Below are positions 1-14,300 of a stretch of DNA of 64,000 bases, piece by piece. The number at the start of each line of letters is the position of its first letter. Within the stretch, counting starts at the first letter, position 1. The DNA lies in NCBI GenBank assembly GCA_030062745.1, contig CP099848.1:6627685-6691684 (forward strand), read 5' to 3'. This DNA comes from Capitulum mitella (Eukaryota > Arthropoda > Thecostraca > Pollicipedomorpha > Pollicipedidae). A program made the translations under genes and the position numbers. Below the pieces are notes generated by a model, which was not told the DNA's origin, did not search any database, and saw only the letters and a list, made by a program, of their open reading frames with translations.

Positions 1-3000
1 TTCTGCAGAAGACATTGTGGGGTAAAGCGATGCATTCAATGCAAAACATGCACCAAAGACACCAGCCCGTCGCTCTTTTCATCCAAAGCCGGTTTCCATG
101 TATCGTGGCCACGTTATGAATTGCATACTAGCCGTTCTGAGCTGCTGTCCCCATCCCTGAGCCGTTACCAAGCACACAGTATCCGGGCTGGCGGAGGGAT
201 TCGGCACTGCTCATTTTGCAGCTTCTGACGTTCCACGATGTACGACGGTATCTGGCAACATGGGTCTGACAGTTGACGTCGGCGAATGCTGCACCTCCTG
301 ACAGCCGCTCTCGGATGCGATGGGCCGATTGGTCGCGGCAAAAGGTCGGTGTTTCGGCCACGGCAGTGCTGCATTGCCGGGAAGCAATGCCGTTTGGAAA
401 GAATGTCCCACTTTGGTCAACTTTTCATTAAAAATACCCGGCCGGTTGGTTTGAAAATGTTGCTGATAATGTTTTCAGTACCCATCTTTCTGGAAAATGT
501 CTAGAAGCTGTAGGAAACGCGATTTATAAAAAAAAAAATATATGTCCGTTTTGTGGCCACCTGTCGATGTGACGCACTACTGGCCTGCACAGGCCAATTA
601 AAGCAAGCTTTCATTAGTCTGCGACTGGCGCCACGCATCAGCTGTAAATAGGATACGAGCAAATAGGGCAAAACAAAGGGCGCCGGTGAAAAGCCGTGGA
701 AAATTGCTTTACACCTCCGCAAGTGTAGAATTTTGAGATATACTGCATGCTATTCTTTATCATCAATGCCCTCGCTGATCGACCCGCTAACGCCGCCGCT
801 GCACACTCGGAACCCGTAGCTGCTCCAGGACCTGGCCCCGGGTTTTGACGCCTCTGCCGCGACCGATCTACGATAGGCTCCATGTATGTTTTATTTCTTT
901 GTGCTCGCTCCTTTCGTTTATTATCGGTTTTAGCAATGTCGAATCTATCAGCCATTTAACCCGAGCTGCATGAGCCCCAACACCGATAATTTTTGCCCAA
1001 GAGTGCTACTAAGCTATCTGCTTCATTTGTTTTTATGACCACTGCGTGTAATTTTTAGTCGCTCGGCTGTATCTCGGAAGAGACTGATATGAAAAGAAAA
1101 CAAACAAATAAAAAATACACCACCGGTGGAATCAGGCAGAGGTTTAGGATTACGCATCGGCGTAAAAGATTCCAGGCTACCTCTTGGCTATCTTAGTTTA
1201 AAGCTTGCATTACGGTGGAACATTGCCTTTAAAGAATGTTACTTTCTTGGCAACCGTAAATTGGAGAAACGGTACAACAACAAGACGACGTTGCATGGGC
1301 CGAATGTTTTGCTCACAGAACCATTTAAAACACGGGAGCTCGCAAAGGTGACTAGAATTGAAGACTGTCGGAAAGCAGTTCAATGGCAATTGGTGTGTTC
1401 GTGCAAAGAAGACGAATTATGTTTGACAGGTATAACGAAAACCTCACGGTCCCTTTAAGCCGATAATTCTTGCATGATGAATTTGGTGATGCAGTTTTGT
1501 ACAGAAGTGTTCAGCTGACATCAATCGAAAGTTGCACCATGTTACGCAACACCCACCGCAACGGCTGGCCTCGCCGGGCCATCCACGCATCACCAGGTCG
1601 GAAAGTGGGCTGCCTTGTTGCCGTTGCTCGGCTGCGAGCTGGACCGGGCACTGTTACACGGCCGGCTGAGTGTGGGCGGGTACATGCGCAGGAACAGTGA
1701 TCCAACCAGGCGACGGGGAAAACAATGATAACGTACTGCGTCCTCGCCCGCGATTCGGAGCTCAGTCAACAACTTATCTTCGGAACGATTCCCAGCCGGT
1801 GATTTAGCGTTCCGTAACGATTATGGATAAACACAACTCAGTTGTTCATTTGCAAAGCGAGCGGAAGCATGCCGTTACGGGGTGATGCTGCATGTTCTCC
1901 GTTTGCCGTACAGCGTCAGACGACACGACGCAGGCGTGGAGAAAAACGAAGCGACGCTCCAACAGACAGCCTGCTGAACCTGCCCACCGACCTGCCCGAG
2001 ATCAAGAGCGAATGCGCCAGTGCTCTGACCTCACAGAATGTTTTATGGAGATGGGAGAGGAACGCTGCTAAGTTGAAGGCCACACGATCATGCGCAGACG
2101 CTTCTCCGTGTACTAGAGAGGATGCCATATGGACCCGGTGCTAGACCATATTGACTCTGGCCTACGGCGTGCCACGTCTGAGGCTCTTGCCAGACGGGTG
2201 TCATTCGCGAAGAATGCGGAAATGGTGGATCCCGACACTCAGTAGATGCGTGTTCACTGCAGCTCATCCTGCCATGGGATGACCATTTCTGTTCACTGCG
2301 TCCTTCAGATGCGCAAGGGTCACCAAGCGCGTAAGCCACAGCTCCACAGCCAGCCGTCCTCCGTCCGGCCGGCAGCGTGGCGTCGCGTTCGCTCCTTGCA
2401 CTGGCCCGCGATGGGTGACCTCAGCGATCAGCCCGGCCGGCCGGAGACCCGGTCATCCGGCGACGTGACTCACTCTGCGGCCACTCCGAGAGATCACGTC
2501 ACTGGCCCAGGGGCCGTGCAGGAGTCACTCCAGCTGTTGACGAGCAGGCCGGAGGCGGCCAGGTCCGCTGCAGCCTACAGAGTGGCGTCATATGCGGTGA
2601 CGTCACATGCCGAGACGGTCAGACCCTCGGTGAAGCTTGTCTTAGTTGGGCTGCGAGCAAGGGGTCCGACATGAAAGCTAAAGAGATGGCAGAGTAGCCT
2701 TGGAAGCCCTGCGGTTCTGAGGAGGTTGCCTTTGTTGTGAACCGGAGCCGCGCCGCTCCCGGTTCCTCGGCGCTGAAGCAACGCCGGCTCCTGCACTTAA
2801 GCACTGCCCCGTCGTGTATTGCGTCATGAAGATCTTCTCTCAGTTCAGTGCGAACTACTGCTTTTGAGCTGGAAAACTGATTAACTCTGTTTGTCTTGCA
2901 AGCTGGGTCTTAAATTGCGGCATACTTCAGTCTTTTTTTGTCCAAGGAGAATTAGCGTCATACATGATGAGCTTGTAAAAATATGGGAAGGCCAAAACTT

Positions 3001-5299
3001 TTCCAGTTCACTGGAGCCGTTATTCCAAGTCTCTTGCTGACCTTTTATGCGATAAAGAAAAAAATAATAGCGGCATAAGGTAAACTAAAGATCCACGAAT
3101 ATCCGCGAAATTATTTCTTATGCGCTAAATATATGGGGTCGCCATCAAACAAGCTGATAAGTGCAAACTATCCGCTCTATCCCTTGCCCTACGGATGGAG
3201 GGAGGGAACGTTTGGCCTTCCCCAGCCGTTCAAACTTTAAGAAGGATAGAGAGTTTGGGAAAACGACAGCCGACATCCCGTCCCTTCCCCTACAACAAAA
3301 ATCCACAGCATTTTTGTGTAACGCTTACCACTGACCTCTCGGCCCGCGTCAAGCTCGGTCAGCAAGGTCAAAATGGCCGTTTTTGCTCTTCGGTTGAAGG
3401 GAATCTGATTACTTTTGATATGTTAATATCGCGCAACGCTTTCATCGTGGTTCGGACAAGCAGACACATTTCGAAGCCATGGTGAACCCATGTCGGGTCC
3501 AGTGGGCATATCGTAGGTAAGGTTTCGAATTAATCTTCGCGTGGTTGATGGATTAACTGTAAATTGTCAAGAAACGGTTTTCCGAACTGATGTGCTTCGA
3601 TCTTAGGTGACAAACTGTGATCTTTAAGTTCAAACAGACGCTCTCTGCCATGTGTATTGCCTCGATGATGTTTGAAATGTTCGCAATCCACCAAACGGTC
3701 AAAGCAGGTCGTTGACGTTCCCTAGGCTTTCAAGGGTCATAATAGGTAATGAGGCTTTGAAGAACATTTCTGATAAGACTGGATACAATCTCTGATCTCT
3801 TATTCAACAAGCAATTTTTTAGGAAGTACGAAGGACTGTGGGACCACTGCACATGTCTTTCAAAATGATTTCATATATTTGTGACATGAAATGGCCTAAG
3901 ATTGGGATGGGTCTCAAAACATCCACAGCTAAATGAAGCTAAGCTACCCCAGGTTTTCTGCAGCTGCTCCAAGACGTTCCAGAACTTCGGAGAAAATACC
4001 ATGGGCGCTGAATCACCCAGCTCTTACAGAGAGGGTTAAAAGTCGTGGAAATTCGTGCTCGTCACGAACACAAGGGCCATTACATGACACCTCTCTATAC
4101 CCATATGCCCATTTGTATCATTCTGTTTGCATCGCGATTCATGAATTAATCGCCTGTCCTGTTCAACACATCGCGTAAAATCTGCAACAAGGCTCTTAGC
4201 CTGTCATGTCCTCTGCGGCTGCAAGCTCTTCAGCGTCGTTATTTTAGAACAGGGATATTGCCTGCCGTTCGCTGTAAGCCTCTTTGTTTTCGCACTCTCT
4301 GGCCTTCGCCTTCTCGGGCCGCTGTTTTGTTAATGGTTTCTTTGACCTAACCTCGCCACTTCCACAAACAAAAGAATACAGCAAATAGCTTTCCGAAGCC
4401 CCAAAAAGGCGACGCACCAAACCGTTAGCAAGCAAAAACATGACACAAAATATCCAACGGTATTTTCAGTAAATATGCTGGAGACTGCATCGCGTTAGGT
4501 CCTGCAACTTTCTACAGCTTTCATGCGGCATCTGCACTGCATAACCCGACTCCAGACAAGGCGCATTAGTGTGGTATCAGGCAACGCTCAGCTCTGTAAT
4601 TTTTCCCATCCCCAGACGCCTTTTTCTAGCTCATGTCACAATCACAAAGTCACCGTTTCTCTTTTTATCGCGTCGCCTCATTCGACGTAGCGACCTCTGG
4701 TGGAGCCAACCTGTTCCGGAGAGGTTTTTACCTGGCCTGTTTTTCCGCCCGCTCCCATCCTCCTGGCTTTGGTGTTATTTCTGCTTATTCATCGTGCTCT
4801 CCCTCATCTCGGCGGCCGACCAAAGGCCCAATTCGGTACATGGGCCGCCCGGAGGACACCGTAGATCATAATCGTCTGAATTCCACCGTTTTTACACATC
4901 TGCCTATTATCGTTTTTCGTTCGGAATCCTCTGCTGAACCCTTTGCTGGTCGATTATTTCAGCTATTTGGCCATTTTTCTCTCTGCACATGGACGTTTGG
5001 GGTTAATCTGTGCATACTAATGCCGTGGATGCTGGTGCAAGACAAGTTTTTGTGCCGTTGAATTCGGATGGTTTTCAGAGGGCAGACAAAGGACAATCCG
5101 CGATAAGAAAAGGGAGCAATGACATGAATGGAGTAGGTGCAAGCCGAGAGGAATGGCATTCGAATGTGGCCATTTTTCGTGAATGCTCGTAGCCTGACTC
5201 AGTTTAAATTCGCCGAGGTTACGTAGCAACGGAAAGCGGCGCAGATCCCTCACAACGTTTGTAGACTATTATCAAACATTTCCAGCCAACTGAGCACGC
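1..5299. other. Intergenic DNA, no gene recognised
   Basis: I read both strands and found only short, unconnected open frames with no recognisable domain and no consistent splice structure. No tRNA, snRNA or rRNA signature was seen. A palindromic CRE octamer lies at 2598-2605. The stretch lies far downstream of the two genes at the right end of the window. Confidence 0.6.
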
Positions 5300-8200
5300 C
5301 TAAAACCGCAGATCTCAAACGGAACGCGCTCTCACCGAAAGCGGCCGTTCCGCCATGTACAGATGCAGTCAGTTCCCTTGACGGCCGTGCCGTCAACACC
5401 GCTCCACATTCCGATCCGGACTCTATCGCCGCCGGCGGCTGTCGCGTGCCGCGCAGGGGCGGGGCGAGAGAGGGGGACGGGGGCTGACCTGGCTCCCCGG
5501 GGCCGGCGGCCGCACCGTCCGGCCGCGCGCTGGCTCCTGTCCGGGCCCGGTATCGGACGCGCTGACACACGGCTCCCAGAGGGTGACCGTCGCGGTGGCG
5601 TCCGCCGGCGGCTGCCGGCCGGCCTTTGTCCGGGAGCGCCGCCGTCGGCGCCGCCCGGCCGCCGCCGGCGATTTCTAATGTCGCGCGCTGATTATAGACG
5701 GCCGACGCCGGGCCGTAAATATAATCGAGGTGGTCAAACAAACCATTAGCCACGTTCCGTTCGCCGCTGACGCCCTGATGACGCCGGCGCGGTGCGCAGC
5801 AGGTGTTGTCTCCGTTCCTGCGGATTTGTGCGGACTGAGCGCAGTCGGGCAGGCGCGGTCTCGCGAGCGAGCTGGGCCCGAGGCCGAGAATCTGAGTAGT
5901 GGTGTTAATTTTGTAAGGGGAGCCGTCTTCTTTTCTCTGTCTCCTGGACGCACGTCGCTCCGTGCGGGGAAATGGAACGTATCCGACCACTTACAGTCAT
6001 TGTCAAAGCACACATGTCGACCTAAACTGCACCACTAGTCCCAGCAAGGTCAGAAGGATCCGTTTCACACAGGCTTCCTGCATAGAGGGTCTGGCTAGCC
6101 CCGTTCGCCCCAGCGAGCGGTCATCGGTTTGACCTGCACCCGTACCGGCGCCGTAGCCGACTCTCACGGCTAGGGTCAGCCACAGCTATCAGATCGCCTG
6201 CTGCCCATCAAGTGCGATATATGGGTTCACGATCTAGGCACAGCATTTTTATTATCATATGTTATTTATTTAAATAACTCTTTATTTTACGATGGCACAT
6301 TATTTCTTTAACCACAAATCCATTGTTATTACATTGTTGCTGGCGGGTTATGTTTGGAAAAGAGTTTCATAACATGAAATGTTATGAAACGTAGCGTCAA
6401 TGCAATCCGTTGAAAGAACAAGACATCCGACTGATAAGTGATGTAAACCGGAGCCACCGTGACCTTTCTATGCTCTTTAATTTCATCCTGAGACTGAGGA
6501 GATTCAATGGAGTTCCGGCAATTGGATTTGCATTGGAATAAACACATTAGAAATTGTGGGGATAGTGATTCGAAAGATGTCATTCATTGGTAGTTTCACT
6601 CAGGCTTTGTTGCTGAAAATTGGAGTGAAACGCTTGGGCCTTTATAATGGTTTAAAACACATGACACTGGTTTCAGAGATTTTGATGTTTCACATGCAGA
6701 CAGATGATGTACAAAATGGCATAAGTTGGGTATTTGTACTGCCTCTACGGCTTTGCTGTCCACTAAATCCGCGATTATTTTGCAATATTTGCCAAATTTA
6801 CTACACCTCACACCATGCCATAACATACCATATCTTCCATAACATATCTCCGCTAATGTGCTGACCAGGTTTTGTAAACTGTTGGCGATCAGTCGCACCA
6901 CTGTTGTAGCGTAATGTGATTTTTGTGCTCATCTCTCATGTACTCATGTAAGTCACTCATATTTGGAAGCAGAGCGTTCGTTTTTTCCAGTTGAACTTCT
7001 CTACCGCTTCCTCCTGCACGCTGTCAAGCTGAATGTCGGTGCGAGATTTTGATTAACACATTGATTTTACGGGAATTCATGTTATCCAAAATGGAGTGTA
7101 TCTTATTACAAAGTGACGAATTCCTAATGATCGCTCTTGTCAGATTAACGGAGTGACATTGATTCGTAAATATGCAGCACGTGAAGGCAGCTCCCTGACA
7201 TGATATCCACCGGTCCTTGGCCTGGAGAGACTTTTCAGTACAACGGTGTTACACTCAGTGTTTTTCTCCTATAACAGCGATCTCAGCGGATAACCCAGTT
7301 CAAACACCACCGGATGGCGCACGACCAGCGGCCGGACCGTCGTCTGCGCCGTCGCCCGAGTCGTCCTTTGCACGCGCTGGCCGGCCCGTGTCGCGGGCGC
7401 GCGTGTTTGTGGCTTCGAACCGCCCGCGGAGAATGCATCGGGCCTTGTCCGCCCGTCCGACAGAGCATCCATCCTCTGTTTCCAAACAGCGCGAGGTGAA
7501 ATGGCCGTGTTCATTCTCGGCCGCCCACCCGCCTCCTTCCCACATCTCCATAAAAAGGTCGGGGGCCCCGCCGCGCCCATACATCGTCCATGATCTGGTT
7601 CAGGGCCCTGAATACAAAAATCACGGCCTGCAAGAAACCGTGAATCCCGTCTCGCCGCTAACGGCTCGCGCCCGATGAATACCCGGTCATGCATTGTCAA
7701 ATGCCGACGTCAGATTTATCTCGGCCGGCGCCGACTGGGGCGCCCCTGGCGGAGGTGCTCCACAATGCAGCATTGTTCGTCGGCGCGGCCCGGTCATCGG
7801 CACGTGCAAGAGAAAATGCTCGGGCACCTCCTGCGCGCGGAGCGATGCGGCTGCCTGATGAATCGATCAATAACGGGATATCAAATGACAAGGGTTGCTG
7901 AACTGCTGCATGAGAGCACCATGTGGAGGACTCGTGATTCGTGAACAGTAGGTGTTCACGACGCTGGGCAGACTGAACCATTCTCACGTCAGAAGCAGAA
8001 CCAATATGAAGTATACCGCTGCGGCGCCATGGCCCCTGGACGACAATGTGGAACGGATGGGGCTCTGAGTGGGCGTCTCGCGTGCTTCTCTTCGCCCTGG
8101 CATCTCCGCGGCGACCGCCCGCCTCATTGCGCAACGACCGCTTCACCCTTTCAGTCTGGAAACAGCCCGTCACGATACGGGGCAGACCTCGCCCGGCGAA

Positions 8201-8916
8201 ATGGAATCAGTCAAAAATCATCCATCATGCGCACCAAATGATGCGGCTTTTTACAATCGCACAGATGTAGGAAATCCCTCTTAGCAAGGGTTGGAGATAA
8301 TTAGATATTCCATATCTCGGTTCGGAGCGTGAATAAAAAGCCTTCAGCCACGGAGGTCATTAATCTAGCTCAGACCGAAATGGAACGTCCGCTCGCCAGC
8401 ACACAGAGGTCAGATGAATAGAACCAAATCAATTAATTGTGCAGCGCAGACGGGATGCGATGCGAAACCAACTTGAAAAAGTCACGACCAGTGGAAAAAG
8501 CGGACGAGAGTTGAAACACATTTGAAACGCTTTCGTATCAGCGACCCGCCAGGTTCTACCAGTCTCGCTGATGCATTAAAATACCGGCGTGGTTGCTGTG
8601 TGCAGAGCCCGGGAAAGTATCCCACCAGTCACCGTCTGGGATTCTCAAAGGACACTCTGCACAGCGTTATCTTCTCTCCGAAGCGAGGATGCACGTCACC
8701 TGAGCAATTGCCAGTAATTTAATCGAAAAATATGGCGCATAAACGCTTCACCAGCACACAGATTCCCTCAGCTGCTATCCAGATTAATGGCCCCTTTTGA
8801 TGAAACCCGATCCATATTCTGCAAATATGGCGGCCGGCCGGTCGGGCACAACGTAGCACTTTTTCTAATAACAAGGTCCCGTTCCATACCTCATCGGCGT
8901 GCAACACGCCTTATGT

Positions 8917-8924
8917 ATGCAAAT
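8917..8924 (+). promoter_or_regulatory. POU octamer ATGCAAAT
   Basis: An exact match to the octamer bound by POU-homeodomain proteins, set in GC-rich surroundings. One exact octamer in 64 kb is about what chance predicts, so only its context is suggestive. Confidence 0.2.
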
Positions 8925-11208
8925 GGCCCGGCAATGCTGACCGGCCCGGTTTCTCTCGACGGGGGGCAGACGAAATCGTGGAATGTAGCAAATAGATGAC
9001 CGCGCCGGGGTCGATGGCTGTGCGGCTGATTTGCGGCGGTCATTGCGCGGCGGCGCGCCGCCATTGGCGCAGCGTCACCGGCGAGCGTCGGCGCCGATCC
9101 GGGCGGTCGCCGCCAGATGGAGCGATACCTCGGCCGCTGCGGCGGCGCCGCGCTTTATTGCACGATCCTCCATCTGGAATATTGTTCGCCAATAAACTTA
9201 CCGGCAAATGAGCCTTGGAATCGCTGCAGGAATGTTAACCTAATGTGAACTACTTTAATGACCGTGCGACTTTGCAGAAGGTTTCTTCGTTAGATTTTGT
9301 CTTTGGCTTCCAGGCGAGTTATGACGGCCCTAAAGTACGGCTCTTCGACCGCAATGGTACAGACGCTTGCAAATGGAAAGGAAAGTGGCATTTAATCTGT
9401 CGATCCTCGGATTGGCACAGACGAGTAAAACCGGCGGTTCGGGGCGTCAAAGGAAATAAATCCACGGCCATTTGCAAAACATAAAGGAATGACCGCACGG
9501 GCGTTCATGTCCAACGATTTGTACGGGAATAGTTCAGTGTTCGAGCCATTCTTCCATTACGTTTATTATCCTATTCGCGTTCATAATGCCTCGCCGCCCA
9601 TGAACTTAATGAAACCACGGTTGTGCTATTTTATAAAGAACCATTAGCATCAAATAAAAAGTAATTTTCTTCATCGGAGATAAGTACACAGTAGGGGAAT
9701 TACGTTTTTATAAATTAGAAGCCCGAACTATGCTGGAAATCACTTTTTGTAAGATTTATGGCTTTGGAGACCAGCCGAGTCTATCCTCGGCTCCAAATGA
9801 TGGAGTCTAATTACGTCTGAACAACGAGCGATTACCGGCGGCCAATCTTTGTAATTGTGGCCCAGAGTGGCCGCCGAGAACAGGTTGAGGTCAACAAACA
9901 GGTGGAATAACCCCAAATCTGGTGTGAAAACATGGACGCCGTGCCCGGAGTTCGCGGCGCCTCTGCACTCTCCCCGAGGGGCCGTGCGCGCTCGCCCCGG
10001 GCTATGGGCACAAAGCGCTTCCGGAAGTCATCTCGCCGGGATGAATCCAGCACCGTTTTTCTTTATTGCAGCCGTGATGGGAATAAAAACAGATGCCCCG
10101 CGTTCTGACAGCCGATGCCGCGGAGTGGAGCGGCCCATCAGGCGGAGAGGGTTCGTAATGGACTCAACATCTGCTGCTTTGTCACCCGCTTGCGCAGTCC
10201 TAGTGCCTCACGCGGACGGGGAACAGGCTCCGCGCGCAGCTCTCGCCAGCTCGTGCGGCGGTCGTCTGCGGGCCGCCCCTCGCGAGGCGGAATATCAAGC
10301 CGCGCCGCGCCGAGGGGCGTTTTTCTGCCGCCATCAGGGCGGCCGCGGCGCCCTCGTCGCCGCGTTAGCTGGCGTCGGCGTCTGGCCGCCGGCGTCGTTT
10401 TATGCGCATGACTTGAATAATCCCAGAAATGTGCAATTCCGGGTGCGCGGGTTGGTTTTTGCCGGCGCGCGGCGGGTGGGAACGGGCGGGGTGCGCCGGC
10501 CGCCCCCCGCGCCGCGGCCGGCAGGGCGGTTATTGTGCGTGCACGGGGGCCGGCGATCGACACCGTGGTGGGGCTGGGAGAAGCCGGCGCCGGCTCGGCC
10601 CCGTCTGATGGCGGCGGTCCCGGTGCTGTCGGCGTGTGTCACCTGCGGCTGCTCGAGCTGCTCGGCAGCCAGCTGTTGGCTGTCAGCTGCCGCTGCTCGT
10701 GCAGGTGTGTGATTCTGGACTTCTGACCATTGTGTGGTATTTGTTCAACTTTCTCGTATTCCATTTAGCCGAAACAAGAAACTAGACTGAAGCAGTGCCA
10801 ACTTCTACGAAGGCGAAAGCACAGGCAACTCCCGGGGCTTAACCAACATGGTGGCAGAGCAACGCCATGGGACGAATTTTGCAGCATGACCACAATGAGG
10901 TCGAGTCGTCGGACATGGTGAAAACACTCCCTCTTCGACGTCCTCGCACGACCAGGCTTTGGGGACAATGCGACCCTCTGACCGCGGAAAAAGCCTCTGA
11001 CGACAGCGACTCCGGGCAGCAAACGCCCCGCTGCGGATTCTCTGCAGGGTGACTGATTATTTTCACAGCTATGCTGTTTATTTCCAGAACGGATGCCGCT
11101 CTGCCGGAGGCCACAGAAACCCGCTCTGACAGATACTAATAATGCACTTAAACTGCCAATAAAGCCCGACGGCGGGTTTAACGTCCGTATTTCACAGGCG
11201 GCGTCCAG

Positions 11209-11332
11209 TGACGTCACCGACAGCTCGGCCGAGCGCAGGCGGCGCGCGGCTCACGCAGCTGCGCCGGCGCCAGCGCGTTGCAGCGCCGCGGCTAATTCAA
11301 TTACCGCCTAAGAACTATGACAAATGACGTCA
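11209..11332. promoter_or_regulatory. Pair of CRE octamers
   Basis: Two perfect TGACGTCA palindromes (11209-11216 and 11325-11332) lie 116 bp apart in the GC-rich domain. The octamer is the known binding site of CREB/ATF-type bZIP dimers. Whether they are used is not shown. Confidence 0.3.
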
Positions 11333-14300
11333 TTAAGTTTTTCCTCAAAAGTCCGGACCGCGGTTGTCGTCGCTGACGCGTGCAGAGCGCGAGCCGGCGA
11401 GAGCAGGGCGGCAGAGCGGGCAGCGGGGGAGCGGTCGGCTGTGGGCAGGCCCTCTCAGCGCGCGGCCACAAAAACGCCGCTGAAAAATGGTACGAATTTG
11501 TTGAGAAACGTTGTCACCCTGACCTGATGGATCAGTCGGCGTGAATGCCGGTGTGATGAGGTGCTACACGGGGCGGCCACGGCGCGCCACACAACAACAG
11601 CCGTCCAGGCGCGGCTGAACGGGGTCACCTGCAACGCGGCCTGCATAGATGAGCGCGGTCGGCGCGAGATGACGAATGGCGCGAAACGCGCTCGGAGCCG
11701 CGCCATCGGCCGCGACCGCGCCGGCAGCGCCGCGCGCCGCCGCGGGCCAGAAAAACAGCCGCCTCCAAATGGCCCTTTTCATAAAACCCAATCGGCCCAG
11801 GGTGGAATCCGCGCGTCTAAAAATGCGGCTCAATCGCTCTCACCTTCGACACGAGTGTCATTCATCAGATAAAAATGTGGCAGGTAAAAAGCCGCGCTCG
11901 AATCGGCGCTTGCGGCGCCATTGTGGCCGGCCGCCGCCGCGCCAAATGGTATCGGCGGCGATCAGCGGCGCGGTCGGCGCGCCCGGGCGTCGGCTGTCGC
12001 GCGCGTGACGGCCCAGCCGGCTCGCGGCCTCGTTGTGGCGCGTCGCGGCGAGTTGCGCGCGTCGCGGCGCGGCGGACGCGTGCACGCCGGCTCTATCGGG
12101 CGCGCCCGGGGAGTCTGCGGACGTCTCGGGCGTTTAGGCGGCATTCAGAGTGCATATCAACCGGCGTTATCGTCTGAGCCTACTCAGACTGGGATAATCT
12201 CCCGGCAAACAGTCGCGACACAGACAGGGTATATCTTGCATGGGAAAGCACTATTTTAGTCAAGTGCCATCGAACGTGTTGTCTCCATACCGGGTTTTGG
12301 GCAAAAATGTAAAAACCCGCGAGATAAGATTGGTGGCTATCTCAATGACCTGTGTCAATATAATGTGTTCGTCTGTCGAGGACATTCGAGGACAGCGTGC
12401 TGCGACGCGGCCGGCGCTCGACTTTGCACAGAGGTCATTGCAAAGTTCTGCCCAAAAATAAATGGTTAGTTTATCTCGTGCCATCTCGGGCACATACCTA
12501 TAAATTTCAGGCTCCCCGCTACGGGCCCGAGCAGAGATTAATTGTGCCAGCGTTTCATTAGCATTTTGTTGCAGCGACTCACGAAATCGACTCTAAATAG
12601 GTAACCCAGAGTGACTATGGATTATGTAAATGAGAGCGCGGCGCGCGCGCGGCCACGCTGATCCACATGCTAATCGCAGGGCCCGGTCGCCGCGCCGAAC
12701 ACGAGTGATCGGTGCAAAACACCGGCCGGAGGTCGGGCGTCCCCGGCCGGCGCGCCCCGCCCTGGTGCTGGTCGGCCGCCGCAATGTCACGCCGCAGACG
12801 ACCGGGAGCGTCTGAGCTGGTGGGCGGGCCGGCCAGAACGTCCAGGAATGTCAGACTCGGACCGAGAGCGGGCAGGGGGGTCGTGACGCCGCCTGAAAGA
12901 GGCGGCCTTGGGCTGCACTGCTTCGTTTCGACTGCAGTGATTGGACTTTTAGCCATGTGCTGTATGGTTTCTATGGAGCTTTGCAATGCATAATCAAGTA
13001 AGGTCAGGCCCGTCTTAAAAGTTCTAGTGTCAGCCTTCATAAGACGCCAGTTAGTTTTGTCTTATCATAAACCTCATTTTCAGAGTGGTGTTTGATTCTC
13101 ACAAGAGCATTAGATTTGTCGATCTAGGACCGAACACCATGTAACGAGCGCACCCTCGTAAAACAGACATGCATCAGTTATCAAACAATAAATTTTATGA
13201 GAAGGCGGCTATTTGCATTACGTTTGTAGTTTGTACCCCGCACAGTCTGTGCAAAGATGTACTCCAAAAGAGCATCGTAAAGTGTGGCAACATTGCCGAA
13301 GCACCTGCTGGTGACGTGAGAAAGTATGAAGGTATGGTACGTTCACCACAAGCAATATTCGAAGTCGTTTCTTTCCATGACAGTGAACTCATCTGCTCAA
13401 CAGTTCAATATCCAGACTTGCGCTGGGAAGAGACGCGACCTTTATTCGGTTTGCAAAACTCGGGTTATTTGCAGACTTGTGTGGCAACGCACGAAGCGAT
13501 GAACTACTTTCACCTCGAACTGACAGCGTGCTTGCTTCTTGTGGCCTCAGCGAAAGAAGCATCTGCGATAACGACAGCCACTCTAGGCCCCTGACTTCCA
13601 TCTCCTTTCTCTGCCAGGCCATGTGTCGTCTCTCGGCGGCCGCAAACACGTCGGGATCAGCGAGTGCTCCACCGGGTGATCCCACAAAGGCGAGCTGCGA
13701 TCCGTCACACGTCACGTCCACGGCGGTAAGCGCCAACCTGTCCAGCGCTGGACTAACCCGAGCAGCTCCCCTGCCCGCCGGTCAATACCCGCGCGAACTG
13801 CGAGGCCACCAGCATCAGACGGGCCACCCGGTCGCGCGGTCCATCTCGCCGGTCCTCTGCACGGCGTCCGGCCGGTCACCGCCCTGCCCGCGGCCGACTT
13901 TCGTGCGCCGGCCGCAGCGCGGCGCTGCCTGTCGGCCGCCGCGCCGCCCGCTGCCGGGGTCAGGCAGCGTGGCAGGCCAGGGCGCCGCTGTTCGCCCCAT
14001 TCACACGGGAGCCGCCGGGTCAGGGGCTAACGATGGGGGAAGCCGCGCGCCCGCTGCCGACGCGGCGCAGCAGCGGCGTCCGCCGCCGGCGGGTGTGAGG
14101 CCGCCGGCAGGGCTGGCTGGCGCGGCGGCCGGGCGCGCAGCCCAGCCGGACGAGCCCGACTGATTTGGACCCGGCAGAAGGCAGCGTTAATTGTCGCCGA
14201 GATTTACGATAGGTGCAGTCCTATAGCCTTTCGCTTCTATCAAGATTTTACGGGTAGATGGCCCGGGCGGGCACCGCGGACGTAATGTCCGCCAGTGTTG

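Noticed and set aside
5250-5990. 246-codon open frame on the minus strand
   Set aside because: Compositional product of GC-rich DNA with Arg/Pro/Ala/Gly-rich text. It has no domain and other frames are open over the same stretch.
9855-10712. 285-codon open frame on the plus strand
   Set aside because: Sits in CpG-rich DNA with overlapping open frames on both strands. It shows low complexity and no recognisable motif.
13477-14163. 228-codon open frame on the plus strand
   Set aside because: The right half is Pro/Ala/Arg low complexity from CGG-rich DNA, and there is no domain or splice partner.
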